Assembly: GCA_021774795.1 (NCBI GenBank)
Contig: JAJFIR010000041.1
Coordinates: forward strand, 1-47,800
DNA: 47,800 nucleotides
Origin: Emcibacteraceae bacterium
GTDB lineage: Bacteria; Pseudomonadota; Alphaproteobacteria; Sphingomonadales; Emcibacteraceae
Reading direction: 5' to 3'
The position numbers and the translations under genes are program-made. Shown here piece by piece: positions 1 through 7,425 of the stretch. Numbering within the stretch: position 1 is the first letter of the stretch; each line of letters begins with the position of its first letter. The notes under the pieces were generated by a model. It ran no database searches. It saw only the letters and a program-made list of their open reading frames with translations, and had not been told where the DNA came from.

Positions 1-1
1 C

Positions 2-306
2 GCGGCAAATGATTACGCCGATTATGACAGACTGCTTAACATCGGCCAAATGAACGACCAACAAGCGACAAACGATTTACAATCGCTCATTAACAAATTC
101 AATTATTATGAACAAAACCCCTATAACCGCCTTGCCAATTACGCCAATCTTTCAATGGGCTACGGCGGCCTTGGCGGCACCGTTCATTCGGTTGGTAATA
201 CGGTTCAGAATACAAGTGGATTTGGAATGCTTTGGGTGTCGTTGGTGGGCTTGCAGGGAATTTAGGTGGATTATTTACTGGAATAGGCAAGTTAAAAGGT
301 AATTAG
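2..306 (+). pseudogene. C-terminal part of a phage virion protein, apparently frameshifted
   Basis: The reading frame enters from the left edge, so only the C-terminus is visible. The protein reads ...YDRLLNIGQMNDQQ... then NKFNYYEQNPYNRLANY and a Gly-rich tail. Spaced Gln/Asn-rich helices followed by a YxxxQxxPYxxLxxYxxL-like segment and a small-residue tail occur in podovirus-like tail or DNA-ejection proteins; this is pattern recognition, not a firm family call. The first frame stops at 263-265. From about 226 the next frame reads NALGVVGGLAGNLGGLFTG and continues to a stop at 304-306, which looks like the true end. One A missing near 224-228 (GGAATG instead of GGAAATG) would join the frames. 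It may be a real mutation or a sequencing error. Confidence 0.5.
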
Positions 307-328
307 ATTCGATCTTTTTTCCCTCATT

Positions 329-898
329 TTAGATGCCTTTTATAGATTTTACTTTCTCATCATCTCCTGCAATAGTAATAACTATAGGTGTTTCAGTATT
401 GGTCGCAATATAGCCTTCAGCGGCGGCTATCATAGCCGGCAATACCTCGCTTAAGTTTCTATTTGTTCCGATGCTAAAAACCTTAAGGCTCCATAATATT
501 TCATTAGAATTGCGTGGTAATTTATGCCCTGCATCAATAGCGACAAGATTGAAATATCTTCTATATTCTTGGTCTTCATATTCAACAGAGCCTACGGTAT
601 AGCTGTCTTCTCCGGCTCTCTCTATACCAAAATCAGCCAATATCGTAATTTCCGCCTGAATTCCATTTTTTGCTTCTACTATTTCGATGTCGGCCATTAA
701 ATGAGCAAGTTGATTTTTAAATATTACAAAATCAGGATCAGAAATTTTTACGCTGTTACTCGTTGGAATGATTTCATATGTCTGTCTATATGGAATGTCC
801 CTTTGAGCATCACCTGTAAGGGAAACCTTGTAAACTGGTGCTAAGGAGCACCCAACTAAACCCAACAAACAAACCGCGATGATAATATTTTTAAACAT
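329..898 (-). CDS. DUF4136-like lipoprotein
   Basis: A 189-residue predicted lipoprotein. Its N-terminal signal peptide ends in the lipobox LVGC (Cys16), so it should be lipid-anchored in the envelope. After the anchor there is a DPDFVIFKNQLAHLM segment, a central beta-rich part and a late LPAMIAAAEGYIATNTETP segment. This order resembles DUF4136-type lipoproteins (DPEF..Y...V...L, then L..LV.A.F.GFPG.....), but similarity is weak and function is unknown. It lies on the opposite strand to all surrounding phage genes and has its own upstream region at 899-1059, so it looks like an independently expressed cargo gene (a moron) or a chromosomal insertion. Confidence 0.6.
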   Translation of the reverse strand: MFKNIIIAVCLLGLVGCSLAPVYKVSLTGDAQRDIPYRQTYEIIPTSNSVKISDPDFVIFKNQLAHLMADIEIVEAKNGIQAEITILADFGIERAGEDSYTVGSVEYEDQEYRRYFNLVAIDAGHKLPRNSNEILWSLKVFSIGTNRNLSEVLPAMIAAAEGYIATNTETPIVITIAGDDEKVKSIKGI

Positions 899-1059
899 GA
901 TGTCCCCCTATTGTTTTGACATGTGGGAAGTATATAGCAATTTCAGCCTCACTAAAATAATAATTATACCAACTTAATAAACAGTGATCAAATTGTGAAA
1001 ATTTTAACGACTTCGCAAAACCGGAGTCCTTTTAACATTAAAAATAAAAGGAGAAGCCA

Positions 1060-1461
1060 ATGGGCCTTCCAATCATTGGTGATGTTATTGGCATTGTCGG
1101 TAATGTTATTGAAAAAATTATTCCGGATAAATCACAAGCTGCGGAAATGAAACACGAAATTGCCATGTCTTTGGTCAATTCGGACCTTGCACAAATGGCA
1201 ATTAACAAAGAAGAGGCCGCACACCCCAATGTTTTTGTATCAGGATGGCGTCCTGCCGTCGGCTGGGTGTGTGTTCTTGCGTTATTTTTTAATTATATCT
1301 TATCTCCGATTGTTAATTGGGCCTGTGCCATCTGGTATCCGGAAATCACCATGCCCAGCCTGGATATTTCAGAACTGATGACTTTGTTATTCGGGTTGCT
1401 GGGTATGGGGACGCTTCGGTCATATGATAAAGCCCAAGGCACGGCGCGGCATAAAATATAG
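1060..1461 (+). CDS. Holin of the 3-TM gene-transfer-release family
   Basis: A 133-residue protein that opens with an amphipathic small-residue segment (GLPIIGDVIGIVGNVIEK). A charged stretch follows, then the motif PNVFVSGWRPAVGWVC and hydrophobic segments at about 64-85 and 103-118. The FVSGWRPAVGW motif and the overall layout are typical of the holin family found in alphaproteobacterial gene transfer agents and prophages (GTA_holin_3TM). It should form inner-membrane lesions that let the endolysin reach peptidoglycan. The start is supported by GGAG eight bases upstream. It begins the lysis and cargo region of the prophage and is followed after 8 bp by a toxin-like gene. Confidence 0.85.
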   Translation: MGLPIIGDVIGIVGNVIEKIIPDKSQAAEMKHEIAMSLVNSDLAQMAINKEEAAHPNVFVSGWRPAVGWVCVLALFFNYILSPIVNWACAIWYPEITMPSLDISELMTLLFGLLGMGTLRSYDKAQGTARHKI

Positions 1462-1469
1462 GAAAAAAC

Positions 1470-2309
1470 ATGAACAATTTTAAGAAAAAATCAAAATACA
1501 GTGAGAAGCAGATTGAACAGGTTATGAATGATTTATTGTCGGAGAGCCGTCAAACCCTTGATACATTCGTCGGTGATAAATCAATGCTAAGAGCACAAGC
1601 TATATTCACTTTACAGGAAAATGGTCAACCAGATAGAATTTATGAAAAATCATCAGACCAGAAATTATCTACACCAATTGAGCGATATGTTTCCAATAAA
1701 AGTAAAAAATATTTAGAGGAAAATTTGAGTCAGATTGAGGATTTCATTAATAAGCCTAAATATGGACCAGAGCGATCACCGGCCATAGATCGCGTTGCTT
1801 GGAATCATGTTGCTCGGAATGTTTTTGGGCCAAGTTTCTACGAATCAAAGAAGGGGGAACAAAGTGTCAATCAAATGTGGGAAAACTTCACCGATGGTAA
1901 AGGGCCAGAAACTTATGAGTTTGATGAAGGAACAATTTGGGTAGAAGATATGAAGAAGGCACCAACAATAAACGCCATCCGCAATGAATTAAAGGACGCA
2001 TGGATAAATAATGGAGAAGGTAGAATTACCACTCATGTTGGTTGGCCCGTTTCAAACTACCAAGATAAACGTAGATTAAACGGCGTTACACTTAGCCCGG
2101 TTAGGCATTTCATTGGCGGATATGAAGTTGATGCAGAAATTAAAGGTGATGAAATACATTATAAAATAGACAACACGGTCAGTTTTAAGTCATACTCTTC
2201 TTCATATTTGTCGGGTGAGGGTGATTTTTATCCGCGATCTGTCAGGAAAGAGATGGGGAATATGCCTATGACACTTAAATGGAAAGAAAAAATTAAACAA
2301 GATCAATAG
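1470..2309 (+). CDS. Phage cargo protein with a toxin-like C-terminal half
   Basis: A 279-residue soluble protein without signal peptide or membrane segment, of no family I can name firmly. The N-terminal half is helical and charged. The C-terminal half (about 185-279) contains GRITTHVGWP, SPVRHFIGGYEVDAEI, YKIDNTVSFKSYSS and a closing MGNMPMTLKWKEKI. A run of RHxxGxYxxxI, then IxNxxSxxSxxxxR, then a Gly-Asn-x-x-x-T-x-x-W ending is reminiscent of C-terminal effector domains of polymorphic toxins. The next gene, 15 bp downstream, encodes a small polytopic membrane protein that could be its immunity or partner. Both sit between holin and tail-fibre genes, a common place for phage cargo. The toxin role is inference. 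Confidence 0.6.
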   Translation: MNNFKKKSKYSEKQIEQVMNDLLSESRQTLDTFVGDKSMLRAQAIFTLQENGQPDRIYEKSSDQKLSTPIERYVSNKSKKYLEENLSQIEDFINKPKYGPERSPAIDRVAWNHVARNVFGPSFYESKKGEQSVNQMWENFTDGKGPETYEFDEGTIWVEDMKKAPTINAIRNELKDAWINNGEGRITTHVGWPVSNYQDKRRLNGVTLSPVRHFIGGYEVDAEIKGDEIHYKIDNTVSFKSYSSSYLSGEGDFYPRSVRKEMGNMPMTLKWKEKIKQDQ

Positions 2310-2324
2310 TAAAGGGGGTATTTG

Positions 2325-2618
2325 ATGGAAACATGGGGTTTTGCCGTCTTCATAGTAATAACGCTAATAGGCACAGGCATTTTAGCTGTCAGTGCAGTTA
2401 TTCTTAGCCTTATCATTCGATATATTACAGGTATAAAATATATTCCGTTTATTGGTAGTTATCTTATAATCGTTACCGCTGTCTTTGTTTTTCATGTAGG
2501 AGGGGATTATATATTAAGGGAATTTATATTTTATAATGTGGTGGCATTAACAGCGTCTTTGATAGGCACGCGAATTTCTTATTCTATATGGAATTTAATA
2601 AAAAAGAAGGAAGATTAA
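2325..2618 (+). CDS. Small polytopic membrane protein, possible immunity partner
   Basis: A 97-residue protein with three predicted membrane segments at about 4-30, 40-58 and 66-84 and a Lys-rich cytoplasmic tail. I chose the ATG at 2325 rather than the TTG at 2322 because AAAGGGGG at 2311-2318 is then correctly spaced. It follows the toxin-like gene by 15 bp and is cut off from the tail-fibre gene by a terminator, so the two probably form one transcription unit. Membrane immunity proteins often accompany toxins that act in the periplasm or membrane, which is the main reason for the suggestion. A phage pinholin-type protein is the alternative. Confidence 0.6.
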   Translation: METWGFAVFIVITLIGTGILAVSAVILSLIIRYITGIKYIPFIGSYLIIVTAVFVFHVGGDYILREFIFYNVVALTASLIGTRISYSIWNLIKKKED

Positions 2619-2687
2619 CTCAAACTAGCTCCAGAAAACCATTCCGAGAAAACTAACCTTAAAAAAACTAACAAATTCAGCTTCCAG

Positions 2688-2715
2688 GCTCTGCAAATTT
2701 TGCGGAGCTTTTTTT
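2688..2715 (+). terminator. Intrinsic terminator before the tail-fibre gene
   Basis: GCTCTGCAA pairs with TTGCGGAGC (one G-U pair) across a three-base loop and is followed by seven T. It ends transcription of the 1470-2618 cargo pair and separates it from the tail-fibre gene that begins 20 bp later. Confidence 0.8.
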
Positions 2716-2734
2716 ATGTATAAAGGAAAAATAA

Positions 2735-3553
2735 ATGACAATATCCGATTACTCATCAACGGCTGGTTCAAACACCAGCACACCACCAAACGGCGCGCCG
2801 GAAAATATGGCCCCGGGAGACGTTAACGACGTTATACGCCAACAAATGGCCGATCATCGCCTGCAATGGAATGACGGGCAATGGTTTGAATATAAAGACG
2901 GTACAGCAAATGGTGTCGGTAGTTTCGTTGGAAGCAATCAATTCAAGATAACCGGGAATGACGCGACAAGCCATTATCATATTGGAAGGCGTGTTAAAAT
3001 AGTGGGGATTAGTGGTACGGTTTATGGCTCCATCACTGCCGTTTCTTATGGTTTGGGTGCAACAACGGTAACCATTGATGCTAGCCTTACCAATGAAGCT
3101 TTAACGGTTTATTCAAGTCTGCTCAGCAGTGACAATGATGCGATCCCGCGTGAAGTTATTCAGGACATTATCGGCGCGATGCTTACCGGAAACACCGAAA
3201 CGGGAATAACCGTGACTTACGACGATGCGGACGGGACCATTGATTTTGTCGTTAGCGGTGCGGTTTCGGAAGAGAACTTCACCACGGTACTAAAAGCCAA
3301 ATTAGACGGGGTTGCGGCAAGCGCGAATAATTACACCCATCCGTCAACTCACGCTATCAGTGAGGTTTCGGGATTACAAGCGGCCCTGGACGGTAAAGCC
3401 GCCTCCAGCCACAGTCATAGTGCCGCCGATCTTACAAGTGGTCTTATACCAGCCGCCAGATACGCAACAACCGCCAACGCCTTCGGCGCAAGAACCGTGT
3501 CAACACTGGCCCCAAGTGGCGGTGTTAACGGCGATGTCTGGTACAGGTATTAA
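2735..3553 (+). CDS. Phage tail fibre protein
   Basis: A 272-residue structural protein. The N-terminus (MTISDYSSTAGSNTSTPPNG, then APENMAPGDVNDVIRQQMAD) is the recognisable opening of many phage tail-fibre proteins and probably attaches the fibre to the tail or baseplate. The middle is beta-rich. From about 185 there are KAKLDGVAASANNYTHPSTH and SSHSHSAADLTSGLIPAARY segments, the His-containing triple-stranded fibre repeats seen in receptor-binding tips. It ends in GDVWYRY, a typical fibre C-terminus. It should bind a host surface receptor. RBS AAAGGAAAA precedes the start. The next gene begins two bases after its stop and is probably its distal partner. Confidence 0.8.
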   Translation: MTISDYSSTAGSNTSTPPNGAPENMAPGDVNDVIRQQMADHRLQWNDGQWFEYKDGTANGVGSFVGSNQFKITGNDATSHYHIGRRVKIVGISGTVYGSITAVSYGLGATTVTIDASLTNEALTVYSSLLSSDNDAIPREVIQDIIGAMLTGNTETGITVTYDDADGTIDFVVSGAVSEENFTTVLKAKLDGVAASANNYTHPSTHAISEVSGLQAALDGKAASSHSHSAADLTSGLIPAARYATTANAFGARTVSTLAPSGGVNGDVWYRY

Positions 3554-3555
3554 TC

Positions 3556-4032
3556 ATGGTTGTTGCAACACATATAAAAGACGGCGGCGTTATTCGGGAA
3601 GCTTCCGAACTGCACATTAAAGACGGCGGTATCTGGCGGGAAGTAAGTGAGCTTTACGTCAAGGATGGTGGTATCTGGCGGCTTGCCCATCAGGGGGTAG
3701 TGCCTATCACCTCCGTAACGCTGCCAACGCCCGTTAACACAACAGTTGAAGCAATAGACAGCGGCGGTGCGACCAATAATTATTTACTTACTCCGACTAT
3801 CACAGATGGTGATACACCGTTTACATATTTGTGGGAACTGGTTTCCGGCAGCGGATTAAGCAACTCCTCCGTCACCGGGGCCACCCTGACTTTATCGCTT
3901 ACGGCCAGCCCGGGCGACGGTTTGAATATCAACGCTACCGAAACATGGAAAGTCACGGTGACTAACGCAAAAGGCGGGGTTACTTCTAATAATTCTGTGG
4001 TGACGTTAAATGTCTTCGGAAACTTCTTCTAA
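3556..4032 (+). CDS. Phage tail/adhesin protein with N-terminal repeats and an Ig-like domain
   Basis: A 158-residue protein. Residues 6-47 hold three copies of a 14-residue unit, HIKDGGVIREASEL, HIKDGGIWREVSEL and YVKDGGIWRLAHQG, with an invariant KDGG core. A PKD- or Ig-like beta-sandwich follows (about 55-155): PTITDGDTPFTYLWELVSGS, then a TETWKVTVTNAKGGVTSNN strand pair. Such domains decorate virions and bind carbohydrates or neighbouring fibres. It starts two bases after the tail-fibre stop, so the two are translationally coupled and probably act in the same particle substructure. Exact role unknown. Confidence 0.65.
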   Translation: MVVATHIKDGGVIREASELHIKDGGIWREVSELYVKDGGIWRLAHQGVVPITSVTLPTPVNTTVEAIDSGGATNNYLLTPTITDGDTPFTYLWELVSGSGLSNSSVTGATLTLSLTASPGDGLNINATETWKVTVTNAKGGVTSNNSVVTLNVFGNFF

Positions 4033-4048
4033 CAGGTAAGGTAATTCA

Positions 4049-4183
4049 ATGAGATATTTTATAATTATAGTTCTGTTTTTAACGGGATGCACGACTACAA
4101 AGCAAGCCCCCGGCAGGATCATCCTTCCCGGGGCTTATCAATTCTGTATTGATCATCCGGATCATGAGGAGTGTATTCCATGA
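4049..4183 (+). CDS. 44-residue phage lipoprotein, spanin-like candidate
   Basis: A very short gene encoding a 44-residue lipoprotein: signal MRYFIIIVLFLTGC with the lipobox LTGC (Cys14), then TTTKQAPGRIILPGAYQF and a tail with Cys33 and Cys42. Its stop overlaps the next start (ATGA at 4180-4183), so it is translationally coupled to the BTLCP gene. A tiny lipoprotein inside a lysis cassette suggests an outer-membrane spanin of the Rz1 type, but Rz1 proteins are usually Pro-rich and this one has only four Pro. The assignment is inference from size, lipobox and position. A strong hairpin lies inside the gene. Confidence 0.6.
   Translation: MRYFIIIVLFLTGCTTTKQAPGRIILPGAYQFCIDHPDHEECIP
4104..4136 (+). 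other. Strong intragenic hairpin in the lipoprotein gene
   Basis: AAGCCCCCGGCAGGAT (4104-4119) and ATCCTTCCCGGGGCTT (4121-4136) are inverted repeats with 14 of 16 positions complementary. There is no T run, so it is not a standard terminator. It may control expression or mRNA processing within the lysis cassette. Confidence 0.6.
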
Positions 4184-4608
4184 AAAAAGATTTGGAAAAG
4201 ATATTCTTCACCGTGAGGAAAAACTTTATATGGACGGCGGATGATACGCGTGAGCTTAGCTACAAGGGGCAAACCTTGAGCTTGGCTGATGACTGGAAAT
4301 TGATGCAACCGAATGCGCATGGCATTTTGAAAGGCGACTGCGAAGATTTCTGCCTATATTGTTCAAAAGTTATAAAAGAACAACTGAATATTCCAAAATC
4401 ACAGCGTCTATTAACATACTGCAAAACCGAAAGCGGTGAAGGTCATATGATCCTTGTTGTCAACGACACAATGGGGGATCAGCAAAATGAATATGTTCTT
4501 GATAACCGTCAACGCCGCATCAGCACACTTAGAAAATTAAAACGATCCGGCTACCGCGATTTTGCAAGACCCGAAGGCCCGGTAAACGGCCCCTGGCATA
4601 TGATTTGA
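4180..4608 (+). CDS. BTLCP-type transglutaminase-like cysteine peptidase
   Basis: A 142-residue protein with the catalytic signature of bacterial transglutaminase-like cysteine peptidases: Cys54 in GDCEDFC, His89 in GEGHMILVV and Asp108 in YVLDNR. Chromosomal members are usually exported and longer; this one has no signal peptide and is short, so it is a compact phage version. The substrate is unknown. In a lysis cassette it could cut a peptide or isopeptide bond in the envelope or process a phage protein. The start at ATG 4180 is preferred over the upstream in-frame GTG 4171 because GAGGAG then sits about eight bases upstream and the start overlaps the lipoprotein stop. Confidence 0.75.
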   Translation: MKKDLEKIFFTVRKNFIWTADDTRELSYKGQTLSLADDWKLMQPNAHGILKGDCEDFCLYCSKVIKEQLNIPKSQRLLTYCKTESGEGHMILVVNDTMGDQQNEYVLDNRQRRISTLRKLKRSGYRDFARPEGPVNGPWHMI

Positions 4609-4618
4609 GGTGCATGAT

Positions 4619-4867
4619 ATGGAAAATAACAGTTTCGACATGTTTAATTGGCTGTGGACGATCATGAGTGTCCCGGTGATTTGGGGTTATACAAGCCTTA
4701 GATCTTTGCTTGGTAAACTTGATGTCGCTCACAAAAGAATTTCTGATCATGAACTTCACGTCGCTGAAAAATATGTCCGTTACGAGAATTTTTTAAGGCT
4801 AGAAACTCAAATACTCAGCAAACTTGAACGTATAGAGCAAAAAATTGACGCGAAAGCCGACAAATGA
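4619..4867 (+). CDS. Single-TM coiled-coil phage protein, accessory holin or spanin candidate
   Basis: An 82-residue protein with one membrane segment near the N-terminus (about 8-30, NWLWTIMSVPVIWGYTSL) and a long charged helix to the end (KRISDHELHVAEKYVRYENF, then LSKLERIEQKIDAKADK), likely a coiled coil. The start ATG 4619 follows GAGG by eight bases. Its stop overlaps the ATG of the endolysin-like gene (ATGA at 4864-4867). Size, topology and position fit an i-spanin or an XhlA-like lysis accessory protein. With the 44-residue lipoprotein upstream it could form an inner/outer membrane spanin pair, though the gene order is unusual. Confidence 0.6.
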   Translation: MENNSFDMFNWLWTIMSVPVIWGYTSLRSLLGKLDVAHKRISDHELHVAEKYVRYENFLRLETQILSKLERIEQKIDAKADK

Positions 4868-5319
4868 CCCCGGATCAATTGCGCTCGGAAATCATAAGAC
4901 CGGTGCTAAAAGGCATGGATCTTTGGTCGCAGGAAGCTGAAGAGCTGCTTCTTGGCACGGCACTTCACGAAAGCGGAGGTCTTAAGCGTATTACGCAATA
5001 TAAAAACGGACCGGCGCTTTCATACTTCCAAATGGAACCCACCACTTTGTTTGATTTATGGGATAATTATTTAAGCTTTCGCAGTGCTAAAATGGCACTG
5101 CTTACAAAATATAAAATTCCTGATCTTAGCCTTTCGGAAAATCTTGTTCTAAATCCGGCCTTTGCCGTTGCCGCCGCGCGCCTTCAATATTACCGGGTGG
5201 CGGAACCTATACCAAAAAAACTGTATGGTCAGGCGGCATATTGGAAGAAATATTGGAATACCGAAAAAGGCAAAGGCACGCCCGAACAATATATCAATCA
5301 TTATAATCAATACATCTAA
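4864..5319 (+). CDS. Lysozyme/transglycosylase-like endolysin
   Basis: A 151-residue protein. The segment LLGTALHESGGLKRITQ has the Glu-Ser context of lysozyme-superfamily catalytic sites (Glu36), followed by a Gln-Tyr-x-x-Gly-Pro-Ala-x-x-x-Phe-Gln-Met-Glu-Pro block that resembles the GxxQ/FQM motif of phage transglycosylase-like proteins. The C-terminal half has YYRVAEPIP and a Tyr/Trp-rich end. It probably cleaves the glycan strand of peptidoglycan during lysis. There is no signal peptide, so export would need the holin. Start by ATGA overlap with the preceding gene. Confidence 0.7.
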   Translation: MTPDQLRSEIIRPVLKGMDLWSQEAEELLLGTALHESGGLKRITQYKNGPALSYFQMEPTTLFDLWDNYLSFRSAKMALLTKYKIPDLSLSENLVLNPAFAVAAARLQYYRVAEPIPKKLYGQAAYWKKYWNTEKGKGTPEQYINHYNQYI

Positions 5320-5341
5320 AAGGATAAACGGAGAACATACA

Positions 5342-6100
5342 ATGTATGGAATTACAGATAAGGAACGAGCGGCCGCCCGAAAAATCATGGGTGCGCGAGC
5401 AGGAATTAGCAAAGATGATCTTGATCTTGCGTTGAGCATCATGAGTGGTGAAGATAAGGCAGAATTATTTGATCGGAACAACGGTCAAGTGGTCAAACCG
5501 CCTTCCAGACCACTTGCAGAAAAAACAATCTATTCTCCGGGAAAATATGGTCAAATGGCATTAGAAGAAGCGCGCCGCGTACCTCACCAACTAACGGATG
5601 AAGAACGTCGGGAACGAGAAGGTTTCATTGGATATGTCCATGACAATGTCATGAGTCTTAAGGACGGTATAAGCGCAACGGCAGAACTTGCAAAAAACGG
5701 TCTTGATCAAAACCACGAAAACAGGAATTATTATAATCATGTCCCAGCAACGCTTGCGGTAATAAAGGATGGAAATTGGGTAAAACTTCCTCGGGATGAG
5801 GGAGTATTTCACCGGTTCGCCGCAAATGCGCAATTCAATGACAAGTATGTTTCTCCCGATGGGCACCACGAAGTTATCTTTGATCACAATGGAAACTTGG
5901 TAAAAGATCCGCGGAACATGGGAACTTTTAATTATACTTCACCGCAACATAATATTGAACACTTCTGGGATGATGTTTTGCCATATTATTTGTATGGTAA
6001 CAGCTCAAAAGATAATACATCGATGGCTCAACGTCTTATAAAAACCCTGGAATCTGTTGGTATGCCTCATGATTTCCTGCTCACTGATCCAAATAAGTAG
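5342..6100 (+). CDS. Phage cargo protein with a polymorphic-toxin-like C-terminus
   Basis: A 252-residue protein starting at ATG 5342 behind AACGGAGAA. The frame is open upstream to 5162 but overlaps the endolysin there. The N-terminal third is charged and helical and may be a trafficking or packaging part. From about residue 168 there is SPDGHHEVIFDHNGNLVKDP, then NMGTFNYTSP and HFWDDVLPYYLYGNS. That order (GHxEVVxDxxGNLVxDPxNxGTYNY, then HFxxDVLPYxxxGNS) is one I associate with C-terminal domains of RHS- or contact-dependent-type toxins. I cannot name the activity. The membrane-anchored proteins that follow (6145-7396) would be immunity candidates. Confidence is good for the gene, moderate for toxin. 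Confidence 0.6.
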   Translation: MYGITDKERAAARKIMGARAGISKDDLDLALSIMSGEDKAELFDRNNGQVVKPPSRPLAEKTIYSPGKYGQMALEEARRVPHQLTDEERREREGFIGYVHDNVMSLKDGISATAELAKNGLDQNHENRNYYNHVPATLAVIKDGNWVKLPRDEGVFHRFAANAQFNDKYVSPDGHHEVIFDHNGNLVKDPRNMGTFNYTSPQHNIEHFWDDVLPYYLYGNSSKDNTSMAQRLIKTLESVGMPHDFLLTDPNK

Positions 6101-6144
6101 TAACACGTGTATAATCTTTATATATGCTCTTTATAGGGGTATAT

Positions 6145-6708
6145 ATGAAAAAACGATATATTATTTTATTGCTATTCGTCGCGTTTGAAATATTTACGGA
6201 TTTCTACGTTGAAACAAGACATAACTTTTCGTTTGTTCCTTCCTCCGAGGCACCGTCTATTATAGAACTTCATAATTATGGAATTTCGAGGAACGCTTAC
6301 GGTAGAAAATATCTAATCAGAACTCGATCCGATATTTCACCATACTGGTTGGTTGTACATATTGTTATTGACGACCCTAACAAAGTAATAAAAATTTCCG
6401 CAAAACGTGGTAATGAATGGGTTTTTAACGCTTTTGGTGACGATATTGACCCTTCCGAAGATAATATTGTCGCTGAAGATATGGTAAGCTATATTTCAAT
6501 TTCATATTCCGAATGCCCGTATCATGGTCACGATAATGGGTACTACACCCTTCATTTTAGTCAATTGGAAATAGAAGATGATAACCCACTATCGATTAAA
6601 ATCACTTATACCAATGAGCTAGGAGACGAAATTGTCGATGAAATAAAGGCAGTGAGAAGTGAAAGTCGCGATTGGGGCTTCTTTTCAAAAGGCATTTTGA
6701 TGCAATGA
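6145..6708 (+). CDS. Membrane-anchored extracytoplasmic protein, immunity candidate
   Basis: A 187-residue protein with one N-terminal hydrophobic segment (MKKRYIILLLFVAFEIFTDF) and an acidic beta-rich remainder expected in the periplasm. I chose ATG 6145 over ATG 6124 because AGGGG precedes 6145 and the signal anchor then starts directly. It follows the toxin-like gene by 44 bp. No family recognised. Codon use is clearly AT-rich compared with the chromosomal genes to the right, which fits recent acquisition. Role in immunity is inferred from position and topology only. Confidence 0.6.
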   Translation: MKKRYIILLLFVAFEIFTDFYVETRHNFSFVPSSEAPSIIELHNYGISRNAYGRKYLIRTRSDISPYWLVVHIVIDDPNKVIKISAKRGNEWVFNAFGDDIDPSEDNIVAEDMVSYISISYSECPYHGHDNGYYTLHFSQLEIEDDNPLSIKITYTNELGDEIVDEIKAVRSESRDWGFFSKGILMQ

Positions 6709-6839
6709 AAAACTTAATTGAAACAGAATGTTTTTTGCGCCGAAAATAATATATGCAAGGTTGATTTATATTGAATAGAGACTATCTATCAGTGTACACT
6801 CGTAGGTCTATTGAATAAGTTCGTTTTCAAGGCGGCTAT

Positions 6840-7396
6840 ATGATTATCTTTGAAAGAAAATACTTCTTTATACTTTCGTTATTTCTACTAATTTTTTATA
6901 TATTACAACATTTGTTTATACATCCGCTCTACGACGTCGATATAGAACCGCAAAGTGACTTCATGGGGGAAAGAACAAATGATATGGTTATTGGGGGTGC
7001 TGTTACTGTATTTGCTAAACCAGTAAGTACGAAGTTTGAAGTTCGAAAAGAAAAATATACAATATATTTTGACCGACACCTTAGGGATTATTCCGGATTG
7101 ACGCTTTACGCAAAATAAACTGACGGTGAACAACTTAAAGTTTTCCATCAAAAAACCAATGTTTCGTCGTGTGTAAGAGGAGGCAAATAGTTGAGCGAAA
7201 TGATTTTACTTTTTATGGATATTTCATTTCGTGGTGGGATTGCACCTTTGGTGATAAAGACAAAGGTAATATAGATAAACCCCATACGTATACATTTCAA
7301 TTCAGAGACGCAGCGGAAAACGATTATGGAACTGAATCCATTACGCTTAAATTTCGCAAAAATGGTTACGTTATAGGATATTTCGACGCTATATAA
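6840..7396 (+). pseudogene. Decayed membrane-anchored protein (in-frame stop plus frameshift)
   Basis: The gene starts at ATG 6840 behind AAGG and encodes an N-terminal membrane anchor (FFILSLFLLIFYILQHLF) and a beta-rich part up to a TAA at 7116-7118. The same frame continues past the stop as TDGEQLKVFHQKTNVSSCVR until a TAG at about 7188. Adding one A to AAA just before that stop would join it to the frame that continues as IVERNDFTFYGYF and ends at 7394-7396. The combined product (about 185 residues) has the size and layout of the 6145-6708 protein, so it may be a second, decayed immunity-type gene. Alternatively it is two short genes. Confidence 0.5.
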
Positions 7397-7425
7397 AGTT
7401 AGCAATATTCTCTATATTTGGACCG

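Noticed and set aside
3312-3620. Plus-strand frame overlapping the tail fibre and the next gene
   Set aside because: It overlaps two better-supported genes and its composition is that of an out-of-frame reading.
5162-5341. Upstream extension of the toxin-like gene
   Set aside because: It would overlap the endolysin gene by 158 bp; ATG 5342 has a good RBS and starts a sensible protein.
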